Assembly: GCA_910589415.1 (NCBI GenBank)
Contig: CAJUUM010000032.1
Location: 124,001-188,000, forward strand
Origin: Malachius bipustulatus
Taxonomy: Eukaryota > Arthropoda > Insecta > Coleoptera > Melyridae
DNA: 64,000 bases
Reading direction: 5' to 3'
Made by a program: the position numbers and the translations under genes
The notes under the pieces: model-generated
What the model was told of the DNA's origin: nothing
Databases searched by the model: none
What the model saw: only the letters and a program-made list of their open reading frames with translations
Part shown: piece after piece, positions 40,062 through 52,740 of the stretch
Position numbering within the stretch: the first letter of the stretch is position 1
Layout of the letters: every line of letters starts with the position of its first letter

Positions 40062-40431
40062 TAGTGTGCTGTCAAATGCGTCCTCTGCAAACCGGTGACG
40101 CGCATGAACGGACTGACGGAATTTCCACTATCCCTACCCACACATCTCAAAGTCGTGGACCATTGTTCGAGCTGGCGTGGGTGAACGGCGGGAGTGACTA
40201 TGACTCTCTTAATAGTGTGCTGTCAAATGCGTCGTCATCCAAGTGGTGACGCGCCGATGTAACGGGCTTGGAAGGCGCGGGCGAACGGCGGGAGTAACTT
40301 CGAGTCTCTTAATAGTGTGCTGTCAAATGCATCCTCTGCAAACCGGTGACGCGCATGAGCGGACTGACGGGATTCCCACTGTCCCTACCCACACATCTCA
40401 AAGTCGTGGACCATTGTTCGAGCTGGTGCGT

Positions 40432-40463
<32 letters not shown>

Positions 40464-40578
40464 TAGTGTGCTGTCAAATGCGTCCTCTGCAAACCGGTGA
40501 CGTGCATGAACGGACTGACGGGATTCCCACTGTCCCTACCCACACATCTCAAAGTCGTGGACCATTGTTCGAGCTGGT

Positions 40579-40614
<36 letters not shown>

Positions 40615-40801
40615 TAGTGCGCTGTCAAATGCGTCCTCTGCAAACCGGTGACGCGCATGAACGGACTGACGGGATTCCCACTGTCCCTACCCACACATCT
40701 CAAAGTCGTGGACCATTGTTCGAGCTGGTGCGGGTAAACGGCTGGAGTAAATATGACACTCTTAATAGTGCGCTGTCAAATGCCTCGTCATCCAAGTGGT
40801 G
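38441..40801 (+). repeat. 1,408-bp-period pair (38.44-39.36 kb and 39.85-40.77 kb)
   Basis: Monomers beginning near 38490, 38641, 38835, 39043 and 39194 recur at 39898, 40049, 40243, 40451 and 40602, a shift of 1,408 bp (8A + 2B). Markers include CCATTTTTCGAGC, the B2 form CCGATGTAACGGGC and GTGCGTGTAAACGG. Private changes are GTCAAATTCGTCC near 38516 and ATGAACGTACTGACGG near 39952. Between the copies lies a B2 monomer with GGCGCAGGCGAACTGCGGG near 39420 and an A monomer with CTAATCTC but GACCATTGTTCG, another A'/A hybrid. Confidence 0.8.
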
Positions 40802-40980
40802 ACGCGCCAAGGTAACGAAGTTTGAAGGCGCGGGCGAACGGCGGGAGTAACTATGAGTCTCTTAATAGTGTGCTGTCAAATGCGTCCTCTACAAACCGGT
40901 GACTCGCATGAACGGACTGACGGGATTCCCACTGTCCCTACCCACCCATCTCAAAGTCGTGGACCATTGTTCGAGCTGGT

Positions 40981-41016
<36 letters not shown>

Positions 41017-41433
41017 TAATGTGCTGTCAAATGCGTCCTCTGCAAACCGGTGACGTGCATGAACGGACTGACGGGATTCCCACAGTCCCTACCCACCCAT
41101 CTGAAAGTCGTGGACCATTTTTCGAGCTGGTGCGGGTAAACGGCGGGAGTAACTTCGAGTCTCTTAATAGTGTGCTATCAAATGCGTCCTCCGCAAACCA
41201 GTGACGCGCATGAACGGACTGACGGGATTCCCACTATCCCTACCCACACATCTCAAAGTCGTGGACCATTGTTCGAGCTGGTGTGGGTGAACGACGGGAG
41301 AAACTATGACTCTCTTAATAGTGTGCTGTCAAATGCATCCTCTGCAAACCGGTGACGCGCATGAGCGGACTGACGGGATTCCCACTGTCCCTACCCACAC
41401 ATCTCAAAGTCGTGGACCATTGTTCGAGCTGGT

Positions 41434-41469
<36 letters not shown>

Positions 41470-41480
41470 TAGTGTGCTGT
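40802..41480 (+). repeat. Short segment bridging to the left-edge duplicate
   Basis: A B1 tail with GAAGTTTGAAGGCG near 40815 is followed by A monomers. At about 41150 the sequence passes from A straight to GTAACTTCGAGTCTC, the marker normally found only after B2, without a B2 monomer in between. The following part matches 39.46-39.77 kb (offset 1,710 = 10A + 2B). This indicates a recombination that removed a B2 unit. Confidence 0.72.
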
Positions 41481-41584
41481 CAAATGCGTCCTCTGCAAAC
41501 CGGCGACGTGCATTAACGGACTGACGGGATTCACACTGTCCCTACCCACTAATCTCAAAGTCGTGGACATTTGTTCGAGCTGGT

Positions 41585-41619
<35 letters not shown>

Positions 41620-42000
41620 TTAGTGTGCTGTCAAATGCGTCCTCTGCAAACCGGTGACGCGCATGAGCGGACTGACGGGATTCTTACTGTCCCTACCCAC
41701 ACATCTCAAAGTCGTGGACCATTGTTCGAGCTGGTGCAAGTAAACGGCGGGAGTAACTATGACACTCTTAATAGTGCGGTGTCAAATGCCTCGTCATCCA
41801 AGTGGTGACGCGCCAAGGTAACGAAGTTGGAAGGCGCGGGCGAACGTCGGGAGTAACTATGAGTCTCTTAGTAGTGTGCTGTCAAATGCGTCCTCTACAA
41901 ACCGGTGACGCGCATGAACGGACTGACGGGATTCCCACTGTCCCTACCCACACATCTCAAAGTCGTGGACCATTGTTCGAGCTGGTGCGGGTAAACGGCG
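41481..42000 (+). repeat. Second copy of the window's first 520 bp
   Basis: Matches 1-520 with constant offset 41,480, including the rare markers GGCGACGTGCAT, GCAAGTAAACGG and GCGAACGTCGGG. Differences are GCATTAACGG near 41513, GATTCACACTG near 41530 and CTCTTATTAGTG near 41615. The match means sequence continuing to the left of the window probably resembles 40-41.5 kb or further. Confidence 0.85.
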
Positions 42001-42137
42001 GGAGTAACTATGACCCTCTTAATAGTGTGCTGTCAAATGCGTCCTCTGCAAACCGGTGACGCGCATGAGCGGACTGACGGGATTCTTACTGTCCCTACCC
42101 ACACATCTCAGGGTCGTGGACCATTGTTCGAGCTGGT

Positions 42138-42173
<36 letters not shown>

Positions 42174-42288
42174 TAGTGTGCTGTCAAATGCGTCCTCTGC
42201 AAACCGGTGACGTGCATGAACGGACTGACGGGATTCCCACTGTCCCTACCCACCCATCTGAAAGCCGTGGACCATTTTTCGAGCTGGT

Positions 42289-42324
<36 letters not shown>

Positions 42325-42695
42325 TAGTGTGCTGTCAAATAAGTCCTCTGCAAACCGGTGACACGCATGAACGGACTGACGGAATTTCCACTATCCCTAC
42401 CCACACATCTCAAAGTCGTGGACCATTGTTCGAGCTGGCGTGGGTGAACGGCGGGAGTGACTATGACTCTCTTAATAGTGTGCTGTCAAATGCGTCGTCA
42501 TCCAAGTGGTGACGCTCCGAGGTAACGGGCTTGGAAGGCGCGGGCGAACGGCGGGAGTAACTTCGAGTCTCTTAATAGTGTGCTGTCAAAGCGCATCCTC
42601 TGCAAACCGGTGACGCGCATGAGCGGACCGACGGGACTCCCACTGTCCCTACCCACACATCTCAAAGTCGTGGACCATTGTTCGAGCAGGTGCGT

Positions 42696-42727
<32 letters not shown>

Positions 42728-42842
42728 TAGTGTGCTGTCAAATGCGTCCTCTGCAAACCGGTGACGTGCATGAACGGACTGACGGGATTCCCACTGTCCC
42801 TACCCACTAATCTCAAAGTCGTGGACATTTGTTCGAGATGAA

Positions 42843-42874
<32 letters not shown>

Positions 42875-42993
42875 CTAATAGTGTGCTGTCAAATGCGTCC
42901 TCTGCAAACCGGTGACGCGCATGAGCGGACTGACGGAATCCCCACTGTCCCTACCCACACATCTCAAAGTCGTGGACCATTGTTCGAGCTGGT

Positions 42994-43029
<36 letters not shown>

Positions 43030-43144
43030 TAGTGCGCTGTCAAATGCGTCCTCTGCAAACCGGTGACGTGCATGAACGGACTGACGGGATCCCCACTGTC
43101 CCTACCCACACATCTCAAAGTCGTGGACCATTGTTCGAGCTGGT

Positions 43145-43180
<36 letters not shown>

Positions 43181-43295
43181 TAGTGTGCTGTCAAATGCGT
43201 CCTCTGCAAACCGGTGACGCGCATGAGCGGACTGACGGGACTCTTACTGTCCCTACCCACACATCTCAAAGTCGTGGACCATTGTTCGAGCTGGT

Positions 43296-43331
<36 letters not shown>

Positions 43332-43546
43332 TAGTGTGCTGTCAAATGCCTCGTCATCCAAGTGGTGACGCGCCAAGGTAACGAAGTTGGAAGGCGCGGG
43401 CGAACGGCGGGAGTAACTATGAGTCTCTTAGTAGTGTGCTGTCAAATGCGTCCTCTACAAACCGGTGACGCGCATGAACGGACTGACGGGATTCCCACTG
43501 TCCCTACCCACACATCTCAAAGTCGTGGACCATTGTTCGAGCTGGT

Positions 43547-43582
<36 letters not shown>

Positions 43583-43697
43583 TAGTGTGCTGTCAAATGC
43601 GTCCTCTGCAAACCGGTGACGCGCATGAGCGGACTGACGGGATTCTTACTGTCCCTACCCACACATCTCAGAGTCGTGGACCATTGTTCGAGCTGGT

Positions 43698-43733
<36 letters not shown>

Positions 43734-44401
43734 TAGTGTGCTGTCAAATGCGTCCTCTGAAAACCGGTGACGTGCATGAACGGACTGACGGGATTCCCAC
43801 TGTCCCTACCCACACATCTCAAAGTCGTGGACCATTGTTCGAGCTGGTGCGGGTAAACGACGGGAGTAACTATGACTCTCTTAATAGTGTGCTGTCAAAT
43901 GCTTCGTCATCCAAGTTGTGACGCGACGAGATAACGGGCTTGGAAGGCGCAGGCGAACGGCGGGAGTAACTTCGAGTCTCTAAATAGTGTGCTATCAAAT
44001 GCGTCCTCCGCAAACCAGTGACGCGCATGAACGGACTGACGGGATTCCCACTATCCCTACCCACACATCTCAAAGTCGTGGACCATTGTTCGAGCTGGCG
44101 TGGGTGAACGGCGGGAGAAACTATGACTCTCTTAATAGTGTGCTGTCAAATGCATCCTCTGCAAACCGGTGGCGCGCATGAGCGGACTGACGGGATTCCC
44201 CCTGTCCCTACCCACACATCTCAAAGTCGTGGACCATTGTTCGAGCTGGTGCGGGTAAACGGCGGGAGTAACTATGGCTCTCTTAATAGTGTGCTGTCAA
44301 ATGCGTCCTCTGCAAACCGGTGACGCGCATAAACGGACTGACGGGATTCCCGCTGTCCCTACCCACTAATCTCAAAGTCGTGGACATTTGTTCGAGATGA
44401 A

Positions 44402-44437
<36 letters not shown>

Positions 44438-44552
44438 TAGTGTGCTGTCAAATGCGTCCTCTGCAAACCGGTGACGCGCATGAGCGGACTGATGGAATCC
44501 CCACTGTCCCTACCCACACATCTCAAAGTCGTGGACCATTGTTCGAGCTGGT

Positions 44553-44588
<36 letters not shown>

Positions 44589-44703
44589 TAGTGCGCTGTC
44601 AAATGCGTCCTCTGCAAACCGGTGACGCGCATGAACGGACTGACGGGATTCCCACTGTCCCTACCCACACATCTCAAAGTCGTGGACCATTGTTCGAGCT
44701 GGT

Positions 44704-44739
<36 letters not shown>

Positions 44740-44854
44740 TAGTGTGCTGTCAAATGCGTCCTCTGCAAATCGGTGACGCGCATGAGCGGACTGACGGGAT
44801 TCTTACTGTCCCTACCCACACATCTCAAAGTCGTGGACCACTCTTCGAGCTGGT

Positions 44855-44890
<36 letters not shown>

Positions 44891-45156
44891 TAGTGCGCTG
44901 TCAAATGCGTCCTCTACAAACCGGTGACGCGCATGAACGGACTGACGGGATTCCCACTGTCCCTACCCACACATCTCAAAGTCGTGGACCATTGTTCGAG
45001 CTGGTGCGGGTAAACGGCGGGAGTAGCTATGACTCTCTTAATAGTGTGCTGTCAAATGCGTCCTCTGCAAACCGGTGACGTGCATGAACGGACTGACGGG
45101 ATTCCCACTGTCCCTACCCACCCATCTGAAAGTCGTGGACCATTTTTCGAGCTGGT

Positions 45157-45187
<31 letters not shown>

Positions 45188-45373
45188 TTTAATAGTGTGC
45201 TGTCAAATGCGTCCTCTGCAAACCGGTGACGCGCATGAACGGACTGACGGAATTTCCACTATCCCTACCCACACATCTCAAAGTCGTGGACCATTGTTCG
45301 AGCTGGCGTGGGTGAACGGCGGGAGTGACTATGATTCTCTTAATAGTGTGCTGTCAAATGCGTCGTCATCCAA
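42001..45373 (+). repeat. Transitional region, start of the right-hand sub-family
   Basis: A and B monomers with many singletons: GTCAAATAAGTCC near 42339, a one-base gain near 42591 (GTCAAAGCGCATCC), GTGGCGCGCATG near 44170, ACCACTCTTCGAGC near 44840 and others. B tails occur at 42506, 43362 and 43915, and the last is diverged (AAGTTGTGACGCGACGAGATA). Markers typical of the right half first appear here, such as GACGGAATCCCCACTG and GGGAGTAGCTATGAC (near 45020). 44.73-45.2 kb repeats at 46.54-47.0 kb with offset 1,810. Higher singleton density suggests less recent homogenisation than the flanks (inference). Confidence 0.75.
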
Positions 45374-45573
45374 CTGGTGACGCGCCGAGGTAACGGGCTT
45401 GGAAGGCGCGGGCGAACGGCGGGAGTAACTTCGAGTCTCTTAATAGTGTGCTGTCAAATGCCTCGTCATCCAAGTGGTGACGCGCCAAGGTAACGAAGTT
45501 GGAAGGCGCGGGCGAACGGCGGGAGTAACTATGAGTCTCTTAGTAGTGTGCTGTCAAATGCGTCCTCTACAAA
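45374..45573 (+). repeat. Adjacent B2-B1 monomer pair
   Basis: Two B tails lie exactly 100 bp apart (45374 and 45474), a B2 form (CCGAGGTAACGGGCTTGG) followed directly by a B1 form (CCAAGGTAACGAAGTTGG), with no A monomer between. Elsewhere successive B units are separated by at least one A monomer (251 bp or more). It confirms that 100 bp is an independent repeat length. Confidence 0.85.
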
Positions 45574-45658
45574 CCGGTGACGCGCATGAACGGACTGAAG
45601 GGATTCCCACTGTCCCTACCCACACATCTCAAAGTCGTGGACCATTGTTCGAGCTGGT

Positions 45659-45694
<36 letters not shown>

Positions 45695-45809
45695 TAGTGT
45701 GCTGTCAAATGCGTCCTCTGCAAACCGGTGACGCGCATGAGCGGACTGACGGGATTCTTACTGTCCCTACCCACACATCTCAGAGTCGTGGACCATTGTT
45801 CGAGCTGGT

Positions 45810-45845
<36 letters not shown>

Positions 45846-46664
45846 TGGTGTGCTGTCAAATGCGTCCTCTGCAAACCGGTGACGTGCATGAACGGACTGA
45901 CGGGATTCCCACTGTCCCTACCCACCCATCTGAAAGTCGTGGACCATTTTTCGAGCTGGTGCGAGTAAACGGCGGGAGTAACTATGACTCTTTTAATAGT
46001 GTGCTGTCAAATGCGTCCTCTGCAAACCGGTGACGCGCATGAACGGACTGACGGAATTTCCACTATCCCTACCCACACATCTCAAAGTCGTGGACCATTG
46101 TTCGAGCTGGCGTGGGTGAACGGCGGGAGTGACTATGACTCTCTTAATAGTGTGCTGTCAAATGCGTCGTCATCCAAGTGGTGACGCGCCGAGGTAACGG
46201 GCTTGGAAGGCGCGGGCGAACGGCGGGAGTAACTTCGAGTCTCTTAATAGTGTGCTGTCAAATGCATCCTCTGCAAACCGGTGACGCGCATGAGCGGACT
46301 GACGGGATTCCCACTGTCCCTACCCACACATCTCAAAGTCGTGGACCATTGTTCGAGCTGGTGCGTGTAAACGGCGGGAGTAACTATGACTCTATTAATA
46401 GTGTGCTGTCAAATGCGTCCTCTGCAAACCGGTGACGCACATGAACGGACTGACGGGATTCCCACTGTCCCTACCCACACATCTCAAAGTCGTGGACCAT
46501 TGTTCGAGCTGGTGCGGGTAAACGGCGGGAGTAGCTATGACTCTCTTAATAGTGTGCTGTCAAATGCGTCCTCTGCAAATCGGTGACGCGCATGAGCGGA
46601 CTGACGGGATTCTTACTGTCCCTACCCACACATCTCAAAGTCGTGGACCATTGTTCGAGCTGGT

Positions 46665-46700
<36 letters not shown>

Positions 46701-47368
46701 TAGTGCGCTGTCAAATGCGTCCTCTACAAACCGGTGACGCGCATGAACGGACTGACGGGATTCCCACTGTCCCTACCCACACATCTCAAAGTCGTGGACC
46801 ATTGTTCGAGCTGGTGCGGGTAAACGACGGGAGTAGCTATGACTCTCTTAATAGTGTGCTGTCAAATGCGTCCTCTGCAAACCGGTGACGTGCATGAACG
46901 GACTGACGGGATTCCCACTGTCCCTACCCACCCATCTGAAAGTCGTGGACCATTTTTCGAGCTGGTGCGGGTAAACGGCGGGAATAACTATGACTCTCTT
47001 AATAGTGTGCTGTCAAATGCGTCCTCTGCAAACCGGTGACGCGCATGAACGGACTGACGGAATTTCCACTATCCCTACCCACACATCTCAAAGTCGTGGA
47101 CCATTGTTCGAGCTGGCGTGAGTGAACGGCGGGAGTGACTATGACTCTCTTAATATTGTGCTGTCAAATGCGTCGTCATCCAACTGGTGACGCGCCGAGG
47201 TAACGGGCTTGGAAGGCGCGGGCGAACGGCGTGTGTAACTTCGAGTCTCTTAATAGTGTGCTGTCAAATGCATCCTCTGCAAACCGGTGACGCGCATGAA
47301 CGGACTGACGGGATTCCCACTGTCCCTACCCACACATCTCAAAGTCGTGGACCATTGTTCGAGCTGGT

Positions 47369-47404
<36 letters not shown>

Positions 47405-47519
47405 TAGTGTGCTGTCAAATGCGTCCTCTGCAAACCTGTGACGCGCATGAACGGACTGACGGGATTCCCACTGTCCCTACCCACTAATCTCAAAGTCGTG
47501 GACATTTGTTCGAGATGAA

Positions 47520-47555
<36 letters not shown>

Positions 47556-47670
47556 TAGTGTGCTGTCAAATGCGTCTTCTGCAAACCGGTGACGCGCATG
47601 AGCGGACTGACGGAATCCCCACTGTCCCTACCCACACATCTCAAAGTCGTGGACCATTGTTCGAGCTGGT

Positions 47671-47706
<36 letters not shown>

Positions 47707-47821
47707 TAGTGCGCTGTCAAATGCGTCCTCTGCAAACCGTTGACGCGCATGAACGGACTGACGGGATTCCCACTGTCCCTACCCACACATCTCAAAGTCG
47801 TGGACCATTGTTCGAGCTGGT

Positions 47822-47850
<29 letters not shown>
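45574..47850 (+). repeat. ~2.1-kb block shared with 53.73-55.9 kb (offset 8,252)
   Basis: B tails at 45474, 46178 and 47187 and the A markers CTTAATGGTGTGC (near 45843), TCTATTAATAG (near 46392), GCAAATCGGTGACG (near 46577) and GAGTAGCTATGAC (near 46530 and 46833) recur 8,252 bp to the right. The right copy has a four-base loss near 55602 that is absent here near 47350. Private here are GGCGTGTGTAACTTCG near 47230 and ACCGTTGACGCGC near 47739. Confidence 0.82.
46116..46215 (+). repeat. Representative B2 monomer (100 bp)
   Basis: Same architecture as B1, but the distal 28S piece reads CCGAGGTAACGGGCTTGGAA, nearer to the 28S form (AACGGGCTTGG). It is usually entered from an A monomer with GGCGTGGGTGAACGGC and GGAGTGACTATGAC. 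The next A monomer has the marker GGAGTAACTTCGAGTCTC followed by ATGCATCCTCTGC. Other B2 copies have tails at about 3691, 5954, 9273, 13548, 15810, 17822, 20084, 24860, 27776, 30692, 34867, 38835, 40243, 48592, 51919, 54430, 57993, 60507 and 63477. A sub-branch in the right half (47187, 49302, 51919, 55439, 56592) has CATCCAACTGGTGACG instead of CATCCAAGTGGTGACG. Confidence 0.88.
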
Positions 47851-47857
<7 letters not shown>

Positions 47858-47972
47858 TAGTGTGCTGTCAAATGCGTCCTCTGCAAACCGGTGACGCGCA
47901 TGAGCGGACTGACAGGAATCTTACTGTCCCTACCCACACATCTCAAAGTCGTGGACCATTGTTCGAGCTGGT

Positions 47973-48008
<36 letters not shown>

Positions 48009-48374
48009 TAGTGCGCTGTCAAATGCCTCGTCATCCAAGTGGTGACGCGCCAAGGTAACGAAATTGGAAGGCGCGGGCGAACGGCGGGAGTAACTATGAG
48101 TCTCTTAGTAGTGTGCTGTCAAATGCGTCCTCTACAAACCGGTGACGCGCATGAACGGACTGACGGGATTCCCACTGTCCCTACCCACACATCTTAAAGT
48201 CGTGGACCATTGTTCGAGCTGGTGCGGGTAAACGGCGGGAGTAACTATGACCCTCTTAATAGTGTGCTGTCAAATGCGTCCTCTGCAAACCGGTGACGCG
48301 CATGAGCGGACTGACGGGATTCTTACTGTCCCTACCCACACATCTCAGAGTCGTGGACCATTGTTCGAGCTGGT

Positions 48375-48410
<36 letters not shown>

Positions 48411-49483
48411 TAGTGTGCTGTCAAATGCGTCCTCTGCAAACCGGTGACGCGCATGAGCGGACTGACGGGATTCTTACTGTCCCTACCCACACATCTCAGA
48501 GTCGTGGACCATTGTTCGAGCTGGCGTGGGTGAACGGCGGGAGTGACTATGACTCTCTTAATAGTGTGCTGTCAAATGCGTCGTCATCCAAGTGGTGACG
48601 CGCCGAGGTAACGGGCTTGGAAGGCGCGGGCGAACGGCGGGAGTAACTTCGAGTCTCTTAATAGTGTGCTGTCAAATGCATCCTCTGCAAACCGGTGACG
48701 CGCATGAGCGGACTGACGGGATTCCCACTGTCCCTACCCACACATCTCAAAGTCGTGGACCATTGTTCGAGCTGGTGCGTGTAAACGGCGGGAGTAACTA
48801 TGACTCTATTAATAGTGTGCTGTCAAATGCGTCCTCTGCAAACCGGTGACGCACATGAACGGACTGACGGGATTCCCACTGTCCCTACCCACCCATCTGA
48901 AAGTCGTGGACCATTGTTCGAGCTGGTGCGTGTAAACGGCGGGAGTAACTATGACTCTATTAATAGTGTGCTGTCAAATGCGTCCTCTGCAAACCGGTGA
49001 CGCACATGAACGGACTGACGGGATTCCCACTGTCCCTACCCACCCATCTGAAAGTCGTGGACCATTTTTCGAGCTGGTGCGGGTAAACGGCGGGAATAAC
49101 TATGACTCTCTTAATAGTGTGCTGTCAAATGCGTCCTCTGCAAACCGGTGACGCGCATGAACGGACTGACGGAATTTCCACTATCCCTACCCACACAATA
49201 TCTCAAAGTCGTGGACCATTGTTCGAGCTGGCGTGAGTGAACGGCGGGAGTGACTATGACTCTCTTAATATTGTGCTGTCAAATGCGTCGTCATCCAACT
49301 GGTGACGCGCCGAGGTAACGGGCTTGGAAGGCGCGGGCGAACGGCGGGAGTAACTTCGAGTCTCTTAATAGTGTGCTGTCAAATGCATCCTCTGCAAACC
49401 GGTGACGCGCATGAACGGACTGACGGGATTCCCACTGTCCCTACCCACACATCTCAAAGTCGTGGACCATTGTTCGAGCTGGT

Positions 49484-49519
<36 letters not shown>

Positions 49520-49634
49520 TAGTGTGCTGTCAAATGCGTCCTCTGCAAACCGGTGACGCGCATGAACGGACTGACGGGATTCCCACTGTTCCTACCCACT
49601 AATCTCAAAGTCGTGGACATTTGTTCGAGATGAA

Positions 49635-49670
<36 letters not shown>

Positions 49671-49785
49671 TAGTGTGCTGTCAAATGCGTCCTCTGCAAA
49701 CCGGTGACGCGCATGAGCGGACTGACGGAATCCCCACTGTCCCTACCCACACATCTCAAAGTCGTGGACCATTGTTCGAGCTGGT

Positions 49786-49808
<23 letters not shown>
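47851..49808 (+). repeat. Right-family block with a three-base insertion
   Basis: Contains a run 48.5-49.2 kb that recurs at 60.4-61.13 kb with offset 11,915: three A monomers with GTGCGTGTAAACGG, TCTATTAATAG and GACGCACATGAACGG. It includes an inserted trinucleotide giving ACACAATATCTC near 49193 where other monomers have ACACATCTC. 49.30-49.8 kb repeats at 51.92-52.4 kb (offset 2,617). Only satellite is present. Confidence 0.78.
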
Positions 49809-49821
<13 letters not shown>

Positions 49822-49936
49822 TAGTGTGCTGTCAAATGCGTCCTCTGCAAACCGGTGACGCGCATGAGCGGACTGACAGGATTCTTACTGTCCCTACTCA
49901 CACATCTCAAAGTCGTGGACCATTGTTCGAGCTGGT

Positions 49937-49972
<36 letters not shown>

Positions 49973-50489
49973 TAGTGCGCTGTCAAATGCCTCGTCATCC
50001 AAGTGGTGACGCGCCAAGGTAACGAAATTGGAAGGCGCGGGCGAACGGCGGGAGTAACTATGAGTCTCTTAGTAGTGTGCTGTCAAATGCGTCCTCTACA
50101 AACCGGTGACGCGCATGAACGGACTGACGGGATTCCCACTGTCCCTACCCACACATCTTAAAGTCGTGGACCATTGTTCGAGCTGGTGCGGGTAAACGGC
50201 GGGAGTAACTATGACCCTCTTAATAGTGTGCTGTCAAATGCGTCCTCTGCAAACCGGTGACGCGCATGAGCGGACTGACGGGATTCTTACTGTCCCTACC
50301 CACACATCTCAGAGTCGTGGACCATTGTTCGAGCTGGTGCGGGTAAACGGCGGGAATAACTATGACTCTCTTAATAGTGTGCTGTTAAATGCGTCCTCTG
50401 CAAACCGGTGACGTGCATGAACGGACTGACGGGATTCCCACTGCCCCTACCCACCCATCTGAAAGTCGTGGACCATTTTTCGAGCTGGT

Positions 50490-50525
<36 letters not shown>

Positions 50526-51142
50526 CAGTGTGCTGTCAAATGCGTCCTCTGTAAACCGGTGACGCGCATGAACGGACTGACGGAATTTCCACTATCCCTA
50601 CCCACACATCTCAAAGTCGTAGACCATTGTTCGAGCTGGCGTGGGAGAACGGCGGGAGTGACTATGACTCTCTTAATAGTGTGCTGTCAAATGCGTCGTC
50701 ATCCAAGTGGTGACGCGCCGAGGTAACGGGCTTGGAAGGCGCGGGCGAACGGCGGGAGTAACTTCGAGTCTCTTAATAGTGTGCTGTCAAATGCGTCCTC
50801 TGCAAACCGGTGACGCGCATGAGCGGACTGACGGGATTCTTACTGTCCCTACCCACACATCTCAAAGTCGTGGACCATTGTTCGAGCTGGTGCGGGTAAA
50901 CGGCGGGTGTAACTATGACTCTCCTAATAGTGCGCTGTCAAATGCCTCGTCATCCAAGTGGTGACGCGCCAAGGTAACGAAGTTGGAAGGCGCGGGCGAA
51001 CGGCGGGAGTAACTATGAGTCTCTTAGTAGTGTGCTGTCAAATGCGTCCTCTACAAACCGGTCACGCGCATGAACGGACTGACGGGATTCCCACTGTCCC
51101 TACCCACACATCTCAAAGTCGTGGACCATTGTTCGAGCTGGT

Positions 51143-51178
<36 letters not shown>

Positions 51179-51297
51179 TAGTGTGCTGTCAAATGCGTCC
51201 TCTGCAAACCGGTGACGCGCATGAGCGGACTGACGGGATTCTTACTGTCCCTACCCACACATCTCAGAGTCGTGGACCATTGTTCGAGCTAGTGCGA

Positions 51298-51329
<32 letters not shown>

Positions 51330-51448
51330 TGGTGTGCTGTCAAATGCGTCCTCTGCAAACCGGTGACGTGCATGAACGGACTGACGGGATTCTCACTGTC
51401 CCTAATCACCCATCTGAAAGTCGTGGACCATTTTTCGAGCTGGTGCGA

Positions 51449-51480
<32 letters not shown>

Positions 51481-51812
51481 TAGTGTGCTGTCAAATGCGT
51501 CCTCTGCAAACCGGTGACGCGCATGAACGGACTGACGGAATTTCCACTATCCCTACCCACACATCTCAAAGTCGTGGACCATTGTTCGAGCTGGCGTGGG
51601 TGAACGGCGGGAGTGACTATGACTCTCTTAATAGTGTGCTGTCAAATGCGTCGTCATCCAAGTGGTGACGCGCCGAAGTAACGGGCTTGGAAGGCGCGGG
51701 CGAACGGCGGGAGTAACTTCGAGTCTCTTAATAGTGTGCTGTCAAATGCATCCTCTGCAAACCGGTGACGCGCATGAGCGGACTGACGGGATTCCCACTG
51801 TCCCTACCCACA
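49809..51812 (+). repeat. 2,768-bp higher-order repeat, copy 1
   Basis: Matches 52577-54580 with offset 2,768 bp, which equals 15A + 5B + 3, where +3 is the ATA insertion near 51814. Shared rare markers are GACTGACAGGATTC, GAAATTGGAAGG, CTCTTAACAGTGTGC with CTCTGTAAACC, GGCGTGGGAGAACGG, GGCGGGTGTAACTATG and CGGTCACGCGCATG. The one-base difference GCTGTTAAATGCG near 50386 is private here. The match stops at the trinucleotide insertion near 51812. Confidence 0.87.
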
Positions 51813-52100
51813 CAATATCTCAAAGTCGTGGACCATTGTTCGAGCTGGCGTGAGTGAACGGCGGGAGTGACTATGACTCTCTTAATATTGTGCTGTCAAA
51901 TGCGTCGTCATCCAACTGGTGACGCGCCGAGGTAACGGGCTTGGAAGGCGCGGGCGAACGGCGGGAGTAACTTCGAGTCTCTTAATAGTGTGCTGTCAAA
52001 TGCATCCTCTGCAAACCGGTGACGCGCATGAACGGACTGACGGGATTCCCACTGTCCCTACCCACACATCTCAAAGTCGTGGACCATTGTTCGAGCTGGT

Positions 52101-52136
<36 letters not shown>

Positions 52137-52251
52137 TAGTGTGCTGTCAAATGCGTCCTCTGCAAACCGGTGACGCGCATGAACGGACTGACGGGATTCC
52201 CACTGTCCCCACCCACTAATCTCAAAGTCGTGGACATTTGTTCGAGATGAA

Positions 52252-52287
<36 letters not shown>

Positions 52288-52402
52288 TAGTGTGCTGTCA
52301 AATGCGTCCTCTGCAAACCGGTGACGCGCATGAGCGGACTGACGGAATCCCCACTGTCCCTACCCACACATCTCAAAGTCGTGGACCATTGTTCGAGCTG
52401 GT

Positions 52403-52438
<36 letters not shown>

Positions 52439-52553
52439 TAGTGCGCTGTCAAATGCGTCCTCTGCAAACCGGTGACGCGCATGAACGGACTGACGAGATT
52501 CCCACTGTCCCTACCCACACATCTCAAAGTCGTGGACCATTGTTCGAGCTGGT

Positions 52554-52576
<23 letters not shown>
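51813..52576 (+). repeat. Spacer segment between 2,768-bp copies
   Basis: Begins at the ACACAATATCTC variant, continues through GGCGTGAGTGAACGG, a B2 monomer with CATCCAACTGGTGACG (tail at 51919), and an A' junction near 52240. It follows 49.20-49.8 kb at an offset of about 2,617 bp. Confidence 0.78.
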
Positions 52577-52589
<13 letters not shown>

Positions 52590-52704
52590 TAGTGTGCTGT
52601 CAAATGCGTCCTCTGCAAACCGGTGACGCGCATGAGCGGACTGACAGGATTCTTACTGTCCCTACTCACACATCTCAAAGTCGTGGACCATTGTTCGAGC
52701 TGGT

Positions 52705-52740
<36 letters not shown>

